DNA of 64,000 bases from Flavipsychrobacter sp. (GCA_021155965.1 JAJNBJ010000020.1:1-64000); one strand, 5' to 3'; positions 42,455 to 51,660 are shown, counted from the stretch's first letter. Made by a program: numbers and translations. Notes: a model not told the origin generated them from the letters alone.

Positions 42455-42823
42455 ATGCAAGCTATTACTACGGTCATATTCCTGATAATCTCCAATGCTT
42501 TTATGACAATGGCTTGGTATGGGCACTTGAAATTTAAAGAATTGCCATGGGGCCAAAACCTGGGCCTGTTTGCTATTATTCTTATAAGTTGGGGAATGGC
42601 ATTCTTTGAATACGTATTCCAGGTACCGGCAAACCGCATCGGCTTTAAAGAAAACGGAGGCCCCTTTAACCTGGTAGAACTGAAAACAATTCAGGAAGCC
42701 ATTACACTTATTGTTTTTATGGCATTTTCAGCAATTGTCTTTAAACAGCGTTTTGAATGGAACCACATACTAGGCTTTTGCCTGCTGATTGCTGCTGTAT
42801 TTGTGATCTTTAAGAAATGGTGA
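42455..42823 (+). CDS. DUF486 small membrane protein (DMT-type)
   Basis: This 122-aa protein has four membrane helices and the family features SNAFMTMAWYGHLK, a central GMAFFEYVFQVPANRIG and a terminal FKKW. The start at 42455 gives the usual length; an in-frame ATG at 42428 overlaps the CWC gene. DUF486 proteins resemble half-size drug/metabolite transporters; the substrate is unknown. It is co-transcribed with the CWC gene. Confidence 0.85.
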   Translation: MQAITTVIFLIISNAFMTMAWYGHLKFKELPWGQNLGLFAIILISWGMAFFEYVFQVPANRIGFKENGGPFNLVELKTIQEAITLIVFMAFSAIVFKQRFEWNHILGFCLLIAAVFVIFKKW

Positions 42824-43135
42824 TCATTCTTTACGCATGTAAACCAACCAGCCCTGCATTTGTAGGTTATCAATTGGCTTTGTTGAAACGATCACATTGA
42901 CCGGATTCACATTTTCAAACGGAATATCGGCTACAATTTCAGTGGTCACTATTTCCATGTCTGCTATCTCATCTGCAGATGGAGGCGAAGCATAGCACAC
43001 ATTAAGTGTAATATTTTTCACGCTATCCCACTCTACGGCAATAGCCCTTATCCCCGGTGATATTGCACCCAGCAAAGCTCTTTGGCAGGAGATCAAAACA
43101 GTATGCACTAACTCGTCTCCCATAGCATTTTCCAT
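42824..43135 (-). CDS. Conserved small protein, possible immunity-type partner
   Basis: This 103-aa acidic protein has the pattern ISCQRALLGAISPGIRAI near the N-terminus and WLVYMRKE at the end. I recognise the pattern from a widespread small family often found beside Rhs/YD-repeat or other toxin-like genes, but its function is not established. It starts right after the YD-repeat gene and ends back to back with the DUF486 gene with no gap. Confidence 0.55.
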   Translation of the reverse strand: MENAMGDELVHTVLISCQRALLGAISPGIRAIAVEWDSVKNITLNVCYASPPSADEIADMEIVTTEIVADIPFENVNPVNVIVSTKPIDNLQMQGWLVYMRKE

Positions 43136-43954
43136 TTAGTAATACTCAATAAGGCGGTCTGTGATACTTACCTTTCGCTTATTTTCAACCCTTACTTGCC
43201 GTAACCAGTTACCTGTTGCATCATAATGCTCGTAAAAATAACTTACCTCAAAAGGCACCCTGAAATTCGACATATTATCCATCTGCCCTACCAGTTTACC
43301 ACTGTCGTCATAAGTAAATGTTCTCACATAGTCCATCATTCGCTCCGCATTCGCGGCACTAAATGGCGGCTTATCCTTGTCCTTCGCTTCTATTTTGCTA
43401 CGCGACACTACCATGTGCTGCTCCATTGCAAGTCGGCCTTTTGCATCGTAACTATATGTATAATGCTCCCTTAACTCACCATGCGCATCATGCTTCGAGC
43501 ATTCTGTTCTGTTCCCTTTCTCATCATAGCTGAATACTGATCTGTGCCACAGTTCTCCTTTAGGATCATAGTTGCAGCGTTCAATGCGATTACCTTGCTC
43601 ATCATATTTATAAACTACACGCTGATGCAGCTTACCATCCGGCTTATACTCTTCAACCTCTGTCTGCCTGCCCGTTTCATCATACTTATAGAGGCGCTTG
43701 TGCTCAAGCCTGCCATGGTTTCCATACAGGCTGCCGCCAACATAATCATCATCTTCATACTGGTTGCCATTCTCCAGGTACCTGAATACATACACCAATG
43801 CATTAAAGCTGTCAATTACGCCATTACGCGCCACAGGGTACTGGCACTGAGTTACTGACTTTACCCTGCCCTTAAGGTTTTGCCGGGTAATATCATTCTG
43901 TGCCCCCGCATTATAAGCTATCAGCCATAAACCGGTTAGCAGGATGAACTTCAT
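43136..43954 (-). CDS. Secreted YD-repeat (RHS-like) protein
   Basis: This 272-aa protein is read from ATG 43954, which gives a signal peptide (MKFILLTGLWLIAYNAGAQ). The body is a series of about seven YD-type repeats (KYDETGRQTEVEEY, YDEQGNRIERCNYD, YDAKGRLAMEQ), the beta-strand units of RHS shells, here too few to form a full cocoon. There is no toxin domain. It follows the glycosyltransferase after 5 bp and is followed directly by the ISCQRALLG protein. It may be a periplasmic or surface repeat protein. Confidence 0.75.
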   Translation of the reverse strand: MKFILLTGLWLIAYNAGAQNDITRQNLKGRVKSVTQCQYPVARNGVIDSFNALVYVFRYLENGNQYEDDDYVGGSLYGNHGRLEHKRLYKYDETGRQTEVEEYKPDGKLHQRVVYKYDEQGNRIERCNYDPKGELWHRSVFSYDEKGNRTECSKHDAHGELREHYTYSYDAKGRLAMEQHMVVSRSKIEAKDKDKPPFSAANAERMMDYVRTFTYDDSGKLVGQMDNMSNFRVPFEVSYFYEHYDATGNWLRQVRVENKRKVSITDRLIEYY

Positions 43955-43959
43955 AATAT

Positions 43960-44715
43960 TTATTTTCCGGACGGTTTGCCGTAGAGTTTGCTTTTCAGCA
44001 GGCCCCATTTATGAAAGCGGTGCATCAGCGAAACTCGCAGCACGCCCCTGCCATATTTCATGCTGCGGCTGAAATTGATACTTGAGGCCTCTTCAAAATA
44101 CTTGGTAGGACAGGTAACTTCTGCGATCTCATAACCATTCATGAATATCTGCGAGATCATTTCATTGTCGAACACGAAATCATCACTGTTATGGGTGAAA
44201 TCGATAGAGCGGATAACCTCTGCTGTAAAAGCCCTGTACCCTGTATGGTACTCACTTAGTTTCTGCCCCAGCATAATGTTTTCAAACAGCGTCAGGCAAC
44301 GGTTGAAGATGTATTTATACATGGGCATCCCTCCTTTCAGGGCGCCCTTGCCCAGTATGCGCGATGCCAGTACTACGGGGTACAGATCCATCGCAATGAT
44401 AGAGGAAATGGCATGTATAAGTTTAGGAGTATACTGATAATCGGGATGCAGCATGATCACTATATCTGCACCTATATCAAGGGCTTTTTTATAGCAGCTT
44501 TTCTGGTTGCCGCCATAGCCCTTATTTACTTCATGTTTGATAATATGTTTTATGCCCAGCCTTTGCCCTACTGCCACTGTATCATCCCGGCTGTTATCGT
44601 CTACCAGCACAACATCATCTACTATATCGAAAGGAATTTCCTTGTAAGTAGGTTCAAGGGTGCGGGCAGCATTATAAGCGGGCAGTACTACTACTATTTT
44701 CTTACCGTTAAGCAT
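43960..44715 (-). CDS. Family 2 glycosyltransferase
   Basis: This 251-aa GT-A enzyme resembles polyprenyl-phosphate sugar transferases. It has nucleotide-binding VLVDDNSRDDT (DDNS at 39-42), the KGYGGNQKSC loop, metal-binding HPDYQY and acceptor-side YHTGYRAF. There is no obvious membrane anchor, so it probably acts at the cytoplasmic face on a lipid or small acceptor. It is the first gene of the unit that includes the YD-repeat protein. Confidence 0.85.
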   Translation of the reverse strand: MLNGKKIVVVLPAYNAARTLEPTYKEIPFDIVDDVVLVDDNSRDDTVAVGQRLGIKHIIKHEVNKGYGGNQKSCYKKALDIGADIVIMLHPDYQYTPKLIHAISSIIAMDLYPVVLASRILGKGALKGGMPMYKYIFNRCLTLFENIMLGQKLSEYHTGYRAFTAEVIRSIDFTHNSDDFVFDNEMISQIFMNGYEIAEVTCPTKYFEEASSINFSRSMKYGRGVLRVSLMHRFHKWGLLKSKLYGKPSGK

Positions 44716-44722
44716 ATTTGGG

Positions 44723-44730
44723 CAAAAATA
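44723..44730 (-). promoter_or_regulatory. -7 box of the glycosyltransferase unit
   Basis: TATTTTTG on the minus strand, exact TAnnTTTG, with only 7 nt to the start codon. A clear -33 element at 19-20 bp is not seen. Confidence 0.4.
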
Positions 44731-44760
44731 GTATTTAAACCCAAAACAGGAATAAACACC

Positions 44761-45228
44761 TTATGCTTTATCATTATACTCCATATGAGTAACAATGAGG
44801 TTACTGTTGGCACGTGCCAGTATCCGGCCATCCATATCATATACATGGCATTCCACATTAATGACCTTTTTGCCCATTCGCAGCACCTGAGCCTCTGCCC
44901 GCAGGGTTTCCCCGGCTTTTATTGCGTAAAGAAAGTCAAGGTTGAGGGTAAGTGATGTATAATGCTGTTCCGCGTCAAGGCTCACGACTGCCCAACCTAT
45001 GGCCTCATCTATTACCAGGCTCATCATGCCACCATGTATGTTGCCATAAGGATTGGTCATTTCAGGGCGCACAGGCATAGCAATTACCGCATGGCCTTTA
45101 TTCACCTGTTCCAGGGTAAAGCCAAGCCAGTTCCCTGCTGGCGATCGGGAATCCTTTACTTCCTTGCCTTCATATGTTTCTTTTATAAACTTCAGTATGC
45201 CACCCGGAGGTATCCCTTTATATCCCAT
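44761..45228 (-). CDS. PaaI-type hotdog-fold thioesterase
   Basis: This 155-aa protein has the hotdog signature NPYGNIHGGMMSLVIDEAIG and the strand pattern SLTLNLDFLYAIKAGETL. It probably hydrolyses small acyl- or aryl-CoA thioesters; the substrate is unknown. The start ATG follows a near-consensus GAGCTTTG box by 4 nt. Confidence 0.85.
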   Translation of the reverse strand: MGYKGIPPGGILKFIKETYEGKEVKDSRSPAGNWLGFTLEQVNKGHAVIAMPVRPEMTNPYGNIHGGMMSLVIDEAIGWAVVSLDAEQHYTSLTLNLDFLYAIKAGETLRAEAQVLRMGKKVINVECHVYDMDGRILARANSNLIVTHMEYNDKA

Positions 45229-45346
45229 AGTGCAAAGCTCAAAATACCATGATCAAAAACCAAAAAAATCATTTACAGGCTGATCCTCAAATTGTTATTT
45301 TGAGGGCATATCAACCCATGGTATAATTTATGTATATCCGATAATA

Positions 45347-46306
45347 ATGAGTACTGGCATTATTAGCAATTGCCGTTGTTTTTGTTTATTTACAATGCTT
45401 TTATTAGTAATAAGCTGCGGCAAAAAAGTGAAACTCGGGAAAATAACCACATTAAATCATTATGCTGCAGGTTCAGCAATAACTTTCAGCAATAACAGGC
45501 TTTACCTGGTTGGCGACAACATGAGCTACCTGCTGGTGCTTGACACTGCGTTCAATGTCCTTGATAGCATTAATATTTTTTATTCCTCACAAAATCCTTT
45601 GCCCAAACCAACCAAACCAGATATAGAAGCCGCCACATTTGTGCAGCACAATGAAAAAAGCATGCTGTTGCTTATCGGATCTGGTTCCTTAGATACCTAC
45701 CGTAACGGTGGCTGGCTTCTCGACATTGCTTCCCGCGAAAAAACAACAATTGACCTCGCCCTGTTTTACAACCGGTTAAAAACGAACAATATACCTGACC
45801 TGAATATCGAAGGTATAACCCAGGTAAAAAATACAATTATCTTATGCAGCAGGGGCAATAAAACCAATCCTATGAATTATCTCGTCTATACCTCCACAAT
45901 GCTATGGACTAATCCTGAGATTGCCCCAATAAACGTAAAAACAATAGCAACCGATACAAATTCCGGCTCTTTCAGTGGTGTTTCTGATATGGATTACTCC
46001 GGTGTTTCAGATCGTCTTATCCTTACCGCTTCAACAGAAGACACCCGTAATTCCTATGCTGACGGCGCAATCGGCAAGAGCTATTTATGGCTGATAAATA
46101 ATGCTTCTGGCAAAAAAGGCATTACGCAGATCATACCCGACCGCATTATAGACCTCGAATTGGCTGATGACAGGTTTAAAGGACAGAAAATTGAAGCGGT
46201 ATGCATTTTGTCTGAAACAATAAAACAACTGACTTTGGTTCTAGCAGCAGATAATGACAACGGTAGCACAACACTTTTTAAAGTACAACTGGACCTGGAG
46301 GATTAA
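45347..46306 (+). CDS. Putative lipoprotein with propeller-like repeats
   Basis: This 319-aa protein has a type II signal ending VISC24, predicting a lipidated Cys24 at the outer or inner membrane. The mature region has repeated strand blocks with FSNNRLYLVGDN, DLNIEGIT and SGVSDMDY, consistent with a beta-propeller like those of phytase/esterase-like lipoproteins. No catalytic residues can be assigned. An imperfect CCTCAAA/TTTGAGG hairpin lies upstream (about 45283-45304). Confidence 0.7.
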   Translation: MSTGIISNCRCFCLFTMLLLVISCGKKVKLGKITTLNHYAAGSAITFSNNRLYLVGDNMSYLLVLDTAFNVLDSINIFYSSQNPLPKPTKPDIEAATFVQHNEKSMLLLIGSGSLDTYRNGGWLLDIASREKTTIDLALFYNRLKTNNIPDLNIEGITQVKNTIILCSRGNKTNPMNYLVYTSTMLWTNPEIAPINVKTIATDTNSGSFSGVSDMDYSGVSDRLILTASTEDTRNSYADGAIGKSYLWLINNASGKKGITQIIPDRIIDLELADDRFKGQKIEAVCILSETIKQLTLVLAADNDNGSTTLFKVQLDLED

Positions 46307-46307
46307 C

Positions 46308-46850
46308 TTACACCCCTAGTTTATACCATGTGGTTGGCGCATTTACCTCGCGCCAATTGAGCGCGCCGTTGTAAGGGAATATTTCAACAAGATGAAAACC
46401 CAGTTTTTCCAGTACACGCCTTGATGCACCATTGTCAATATCGGTCATGGCGTAGATATCTTTGTAACCTAGCACATTCAGGCCATAGTCCAGCGCTGCC
46501 CTGCCCGCTTCTGAGGCATAGCCCTTGTTCCAGTGTTTTTGCATCAGCCGGTAACCGAAATCTATAAAATTTACGTGCTCATTTATGGTTTCCTGAATTA
46601 ATTTAAATCCCACCCAACCCACAAAGTTGCCAGTAGTTTTCTCCTCTACAGCCCATCTGCCAATGCCATTTTCCCTGTACTGCTGGTGTATAAAAGCTAT
46701 ATTATCACGGCTCTGCTCTATCCGCGTATAGAAATGATTACCTAAGTACCTGTGTACCCCAGGATCACTGTCCATCTCAAACATGCTCGTCTCATCAGTC
46801 ATTTCCAGTGGGCGAATGACCAGGCGATCGGTCTCTATACGTATATTCAT
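46308..46850 (-). CDS. GNAT acetyltransferase (RimJ/RimL-like)
   Basis: This 180-aa acetyl-CoA-dependent N-acetyltransferase begins with the family pattern IETDRLVIRPLEMTD. It contains GYASEAGRAALDYG (acetyl-CoA binding) and NGASRRVLEKLGF. The substrate may be a protein N-terminus or a small amine. It is transcribed with hutI (16 bp after it) and convergent with the lipoprotein gene (1 bp apart). Confidence 0.85.
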   Translation of the reverse strand: MNIRIETDRLVIRPLEMTDETSMFEMDSDPGVHRYLGNHFYTRIEQSRDNIAFIHQQYRENGIGRWAVEEKTTGNFVGWVGFKLIQETINEHVNFIDFGYRLMQKHWNKGYASEAGRAALDYGLNVLGYKDIYAMTDIDNGASRRVLEKLGFHLVEIFPYNGALNWREVNAPTTWYKLGV

Positions 46851-46865
46851 ACAATATCTAATAAC

Positions 46866-48098
46866 TTAGCAAATGAGCCGCTCTATGTTATTGTTGCCAT
46901 AGTCATATGGCAGGTATGCAAGAGATGGCGATGCTAACGGCTTGGTAAGAATGAGATTTGCCCTTTTACCTACTTTTATTGTACCGAGTTCCTTTTCCAG
47001 TTCCAGGGCTGCTGCACCGTTTATGGTAACTGCATTTATGGCTTCTTCCGGGCTCATTTTCAACTGGGTACAGGCTAAAGTAAGCAATAATGGTACATTG
47101 CCACTGGGACAAGAACCGGGATTATAATCGGTGGCAAGGCATACCGGCAAACCGGCATCAATTATCTTCCGGGCGGGCTGGTAATGCATACCGAGGAAAA
47201 AGGCAGCTCCGGGTAGTAAGGTTGGCATTGTGCTGCTACCGGTAAGGGCAGCAACCTCAGCATCTCCCACACACTCAAGATGGTCCACACTTACTGCATT
47301 TTGGCGCACCCCAACCTGCACCCCACCAGAATGGTAGAGCTGGTTGGCATGTATTTTAGGTCTTAATCCATACTTTGCCCCGGCTTCCAGTAATCGCTCT
47401 GTTTCTGGCACGCCAAAAAATCCTTCTTCACAGAAAACATCCATATAATCTGCAAGGCCTTCGCCAGCTACCTGGGGTAGCATTTTGTCTATAATTAAGT
47501 TCAGATAACCTTCTTTATTTTCTTTGTATTCAACAGGATATGCATGTGCAGCCAAAAATGAGGATTTTATTGGAATAGCTGCATTTTCTTTCAACCTGCG
47601 TATCACTCTCAGCATTTTCAATTCCCCCTCCAGGCAAAGGCCATAGCCACTTTTTATCTCTATAGCGCCTGTACCTGTTGCCATCACGGCGTCCAAACGG
47701 GCTAGGGACTGGTCGTAAAGTTCACTTTCATCCATCGCATTAAGGCGGCGGGCAGAGTTGAGGATACCCCCACCCCTGCGGGCTATCTCTTCATAGCTAA
47801 GGCCTTTAATACGGTCAACAAACTCCCCGTCCCTCGGCGCAGCAAATACCAGGTGCGTATGGCTATCTACCCATGCAGGTAGCACCAGGCGGCCCGTGCC
47901 GTCAATAACCACATCTGCATGCACTTCCGGCAGGCCGGCCATTGACCCGAAACTGTGGATAATGCCATTTTCTGCCAGCAGCCATGCATCTGGCATACAG
48001 GGCATTACTGACATTTCAGCGCCAGACCGGCGTGAGATAAGAGAAGCAGGCCCTTCAGCATTACACAGCAATGCAATATTTGTTATAAGCAAGCGCAT
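46866..48098 (-). CDS. hutI: Imidazolonepropionase HutI
   Basis: This 410-aa amidohydrolase performs the third step of histidine degradation. Metal ligands sit at H80xH82 (DSHTHLVF), with downstream family motifs EIKSGYGL, KIHANQL, VDHLE and LATDYNPGSCPSG. The other hut genes are not nearby. The start follows a TATCTTTG promoter box by only 4 nt. Its upstream region contains the two LytTR-type cassettes. Confidence 0.95.
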   Translation of the reverse strand: MRLLITNIALLCNAEGPASLISRRSGAEMSVMPCMPDAWLLAENGIIHSFGSMAGLPEVHADVVIDGTGRLVLPAWVDSHTHLVFAAPRDGEFVDRIKGLSYEEIARRGGGILNSARRLNAMDESELYDQSLARLDAVMATGTGAIEIKSGYGLCLEGELKMLRVIRRLKENAAIPIKSSFLAAHAYPVEYKENKEGYLNLIIDKMLPQVAGEGLADYMDVFCEEGFFGVPETERLLEAGAKYGLRPKIHANQLYHSGGVQVGVRQNAVSVDHLECVGDAEVAALTGSSTMPTLLPGAAFFLGMHYQPARKIIDAGLPVCLATDYNPGSCPSGNVPLLLTLACTQLKMSPEEAINAVTINGAAALELEKELGTIKVGKRANLILTKPLASPSLAYLPYDYGNNNIERLIC

Positions 48099-48102
48099 AA
48101 AA

Positions 48103-48110
48103 CAAAGATA
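48103..48110 (-). promoter_or_regulatory. -7 box of hutI
   Basis: TATCTTTG on the minus strand, exact consensus, four nucleotides from the ATG, implying a leaderless or nearly leaderless mRNA. Confidence 0.5.
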
Positions 48111-48179
48111 TTGGAACTTAGGGTGAAAGGAAATGATCGGTTTGGAATTTTTAAGTATTGCTGTTGCTTAAAAACAAAA

Positions 48180-48203
48180 AAGCCCTGACCTGCGTCTGAG
48201 CTT
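48180..48203 (-). terminator. Leftward terminator A upstream of hutI
   Basis: On the minus strand AAGCTC/GGGCTT with an inner GAC/GTC pairing is followed by six T, then GTTTTT. It would end transcripts started at LytTR cassette A. Confidence 0.6.
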
Positions 48204-48321
48204 ATTGCTGGGTGTTACTTTTCTAATTGAGTGTAAGCAGGTCTAAAAGGGGCCAGCTAAAGGGGCGGTTTGTATTGTATGCTTACGAAATTGAGTGCAA
48301 GCTACCACCACATCCTGTCAC

Positions 48322-48366
48322 ATACCAAAACAAGTTTCTGAACGGTTAAAAAACTTTTTTATCGGT
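48322..48366 (-). promoter_or_regulatory. LytTR-box cassette A
   Basis: On the minus strand ACCGTTCAG (complement of 48338-48346) fits the LytTR consensus [TA][AC][CA]GTTN[AG][TG]. A degenerate partner lies 20 bp upstream (48360-48366). Next comes AAACTTGTTTTGGTAT with TTTG (48326-48329), and 21 bp later TAGCTTGC as a weak -7. The geometry suits an activator site just upstream of a promoter. Confidence 0.5.
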
Positions 48367-48432
48367 CAATAATGCAGATTTTAGTCACATATAATAACTT
48401 AGATATCACTAATGGTTAGTATTTCAAAAATA

Positions 48433-48454
48433 AGGCGCCTGGAACCAGGCGCCT
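48433..48454 (-). terminator. Leftward terminator B
   Basis: A perfect 10-bp stem AGGCGCCTGG/CCAGGCGCCT is followed on the minus strand by TATTTTTG. No gene precedes it for over 220 bp, so it probably ends a short non-coding transcript from cassette B or trailing transcription from the sensor kinase. Confidence 0.65.
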
Positions 48455-48583
48455 CATAGTGATAGTAAATGTTATTGAAAAATGATTGTTACTATCTGAA
48501 TAAAGGGTACTAACTTAAGGTTTTAGGAGCCGATACGATAACACGTACTTTATAACACCAAAGTACATTTCTTATTGTAAATG

Positions 48584-48627
48584 ATACCAAACGAGTTTGT
48601 GAACGGTCGAAAAAGTTTCCGAACGGT
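48584..48627 (-). promoter_or_regulatory. LytTR-box cassette B
   Basis: On the minus strand ACCGTTCGG (ending at 48627) and ACCGTTCAC lie exactly 20 bp apart. They are followed by AAACTCGTTTGGTAT with TTTG (48588-48591), then 21 bp to GTACTTTG as -7. It matches cassette A over about 24 bp with one gap. Confidence 0.55.
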
Positions 48628-48680
48628 AAAAAATGATAGTTTATAGAAAAGCAGGGAACTATATATACTATAAAATAATA

Positions 48681-51596
48681 CTATGAAATAGGCATGCAAA
48701 CGGTGGCTAGAGTCCATAGGTGACCGCCATTTTCATCGTTTACCTCATGTATAGCGAAAGTAAACTGTTTGCCTTGTATAATACTGAGCTGTTCAATGCG
48801 TTTCTTTATATTTTCCATACCAAATGACTCATGCATTATACCCGACGCTCTTGGGGTGCGGTTCATTCCTACGCCATCATCTTTTACCTCTATATATAGC
48901 ATATTGTCTCTCTCAGTAACATTTATAGCAACAGTGCCTCCCCGCTCTTTCATAGGCAATATGCCATGCTTGATTGCATTTTCCACCAATGGTTGTATCA
49001 GCAATGGCGGCACCATAAATTCCGAGGTATCAATACCCTCATCAACATTTATTACATAATTGAGCTTATCCTCAAACCTGAGTTTTTCAAGCATAAGGTA
49101 ATTCATTATAAGGGTCAATTCTCGTTGCAGGGGGATTACGTCCTTGGATACGTTGTGCATATTCTGGCGTATCAGGTCTGCAAAAATGCGCAAGTATTCA
49201 TTTGCTGCAAGCTTGTCATTAGCATTAAACAGGCTTTGTACATTATTGAGTGTATTAAAAATAAAGTGCGGGTTCATTAATGCATTCAGCGCTTTGTATT
49301 CCGACTTTACAAATTTCATCTCCCGCTCATGTTCCTTTTTATTTTTTCGCACTATAAATAAGATACGTAATCTCAAACAGAAAAGAATAACAGCCATTGC
49401 TGCCACCACACATAACCCAATGAACCACCATGTTGCCCAATATGGTTTGGAGATATGAATTTTGAACATAACCGGAGTGCTGTAATCACTGCCAAGGGTT
49501 TTTGCGCTGATCTTAACTACATAGTCTCCATAGCCCGGGTTTAATAAATTAATTTCCTTTGCTTCTACAGAATGCCATATATCGTTACCAGTTTTTGAAA
49601 CCGAATACTGATAAGATACCTTTTTACTCATAAATGAATGTGCCGTAAATGAAACAGTAAGGTTTTTCGCCTCATTATATGAGATATCAAGCCTATCGTT
49701 TATATAATAATGTTTTTTATTAGTTTTCAGAATAGTAAAAAACAACTTAGGGGGATCATTTTTTTTCAATAAACTTTTCATGCTTAATATAGTAACAGCA
49801 CCATTTTTAAAAAAATAACAGGAACTGCTGTCGGAATACAAGGCATCAATATTCAACGGTACAAGAGGGTCTTCAATTACAGAAAGAGAATATTTTACCT
49901 TACTCCCTGAATGAAGTGTAAGCAACCTGTCAAAATCACTTGTGCTGATAAGCATCACCGAATCATTGAGTTTATGTAATTTGTTCCATACGCAATGTAC
50001 CGAACTGATTGAATCAATATTGATCGCTCCATATATATTGCTGATCAGCAGCAATTCATTATTGAATGTATAGCCAACCATATAATCTCCTAAGAAATCA
50101 AAAGCTTTTAATGAGACATTCTTAAATTGCTTTTGCAAAACCGGCATACTATTCTGAATCGTAAAGACATTGTTTGCAGTAATGTACCATACAACATTCC
50201 TGTTTTTATCTTTGGAAATACTATAGATCCGCTCTCTTGCGAATGAGTCAAGCAAAAAGGTATAATCTATATAACCTTTCCTTTGTGGCTTTTCATAGTT
50301 GATCTTTGTAATAATATTCCTGCTTATAACATACAGACCGTTGCTGTCTGTAATGATGCTCTTCATGCCCCATAAAAAAATATCATGTTTATATTTGTTG
50401 ATCTTCGGATGGGCACTCAGAATATTATCGATGACAATATTGCTACTGTCATGGAAATTATAGAAACGATAATTGTTGTCTAAATAACTGGCTGCTTTAT
50501 TCTCCCTGATAAAATCGCGTCCTAAGTACTTTTCATAATTAAAGATGTTCTTTAGTTCTCCATTGTAAAAACTACATAAATTGTTTTCTGAGTTAACATA
50601 GTAAATATGCCCACCTTGAATTTTACAATAGGCAATATTTCCGGTGTAGATGGCATTGTAAACCCGGGTTTGAAAAAAATCCTTACTTAAGTAATATATT
50701 CCATTACTTAATGTACTCACCCAATAATTGCCAAAATTATCTTGTGTAATAGAAGATACATCCATGCCATTCAGCACACATACAGAATCGTTCATGTAAA
50801 GGCCTTTATTTGTACAAAAAAAATAATCACCTTCATAGTAATTAACATTATATATATAATATTTATTGAAAATAGCATTGGAGATAGGCCTGATTACTTC
50901 AAAATCCATGTTGTAAATAAACTTATCATTAACAATGCATAGCTGGTTCTGTGAAAGGAAAGTCATTCTAAGTTTAATATCAAATACTCTTTTATTTTCT
51001 GAAATAATATTGCAAAAAGTATCAACTATGTAATCAGATGACCTGCCATATACCCAGTACCTGTTTTTTGACAGCTTTCTTTTGTAAAAGCCACCAAAGA
51101 GATGTGGGACTTTTATATTATTTAAATCAATCGTTTTTATCCTGTTTCTATCAATATTTACTAAAAACGTCATATCATTATAATGAACCGTTAAACTGCT
51201 ATCCGGTTCCAAGGTCATGGCAACTATTTGTTTTTTTTCAAAATTCACTTTTAAAAACGGGGTATTTTCCGCAGTATGAAAAACTTCATTCTGATAAAAG
51301 CATAATTTACCGTTAGAGGTTGCTAACCACAGCCTGTGTTCATAGTCTTCCATAAAAAAATATATTTCATTATCGGGAAGGCCGTCAAATATTGTGAAGA
51401 CTTCAAACTTTATCCCATTATACCTTGCAATACCCTTATCAGTACCAATCCAGAGAAACCCTTTGCTATCACGGTAAACCTGATAGATAGTATTACTGGG
51501 CAAGCCATCTTCAAAAGTGAAGTGCAGCATCGGGTATTCCTGGCTAAAACCGGGGAGTGACCACAGGAGGAACACTAAATATGCAATCAGCTTCAT
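48681..51596 (-). CDS. Y_Y_Y/propeller sensor histidine kinase, LytS type
   Basis: This 971-aa membrane sensor has a signal peptide (MKLIAYLVFLLWSLPGFSQ). A periplasmic region of two-component propeller repeats begins FTFEDGLPSNTIYQVYRDS, and a Y_Y_Y-like beta domain lies near 640-715. One membrane helix (about 722-745) is followed by a coiled coil and a His_kinase domain with LMNPHFIFNTLNN (phospho-His near 775) and LVENAIKHG (ATP binding). It should phosphorylate the LytTR regulator encoded 64 bp upstream. The ligand is unknown. The ATG at 51596 is preferred to an in-frame codon three residues earlier. Confidence 0.9.
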   Translation of the reverse strand: MKLIAYLVFLLWSLPGFSQEYPMLHFTFEDGLPSNTIYQVYRDSKGFLWIGTDKGIARYNGIKFEVFTIFDGLPDNEIYFFMEDYEHRLWLATSNGKLCFYQNEVFHTAENTPFLKVNFEKKQIVAMTLEPDSSLTVHYNDMTFLVNIDRNRIKTIDLNNIKVPHLFGGFYKRKLSKNRYWVYGRSSDYIVDTFCNIISENKRVFDIKLRMTFLSQNQLCIVNDKFIYNMDFEVIRPISNAIFNKYYIYNVNYYEGDYFFCTNKGLYMNDSVCVLNGMDVSSITQDNFGNYWVSTLSNGIYYLSKDFFQTRVYNAIYTGNIAYCKIQGGHIYYVNSENNLCSFYNGELKNIFNYEKYLGRDFIRENKAASYLDNNYRFYNFHDSSNIVIDNILSAHPKINKYKHDIFLWGMKSIITDSNGLYVISRNIITKINYEKPQRKGYIDYTFLLDSFARERIYSISKDKNRNVVWYITANNVFTIQNSMPVLQKQFKNVSLKAFDFLGDYMVGYTFNNELLLISNIYGAINIDSISSVHCVWNKLHKLNDSVMLISTSDFDRLLTLHSGSKVKYSLSVIEDPLVPLNIDALYSDSSSCYFFKNGAVTILSMKSLLKKNDPPKLFFTILKTNKKHYYINDRLDISYNEAKNLTVSFTAHSFMSKKVSYQYSVSKTGNDIWHSVEAKEINLLNPGYGDYVVKISAKTLGSDYSTPVMFKIHISKPYWATWWFIGLCVVAAMAVILFCLRLRILFIVRKNKKEHEREMKFVKSEYKALNALMNPHFIFNTLNNVQSLFNANDKLAANEYLRIFADLIRQNMHNVSKDVIPLQRELTLIMNYLMLEKLRFEDKLNYVINVDEGIDTSEFMVPPLLIQPLVENAIKHGILPMKERGGTVAINVTERDNMLYIEVKDDGVGMNRTPRASGIMHESFGMENIKKRIEQLSIIQGKQFTFAIHEVNDENGGHLWTLATVCMPIS

Positions 51597-51660
51597 TCTA
51601 ATCATTGCACGTTATTCATACCTTAATTTTATGAACAATGGGGCAAACCTGGATAATTCT

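Larger units (their letters stand above)
48099..48680. other. 582-bp intergenic region with two repeated promoter cassettes
   Basis: The region has no convincing ORF. It holds the hutI -7 box, two leftward intrinsic terminators (48180-48203, 48433-48454) and two copies of a LytTR-box module (48322-48366, 48584-48627), each placed to fire leftward into one of the terminators. A 14-bp motif AATTGAGTGYAAGC is also repeated at about 48226 and 48290. Confidence 0.6.
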
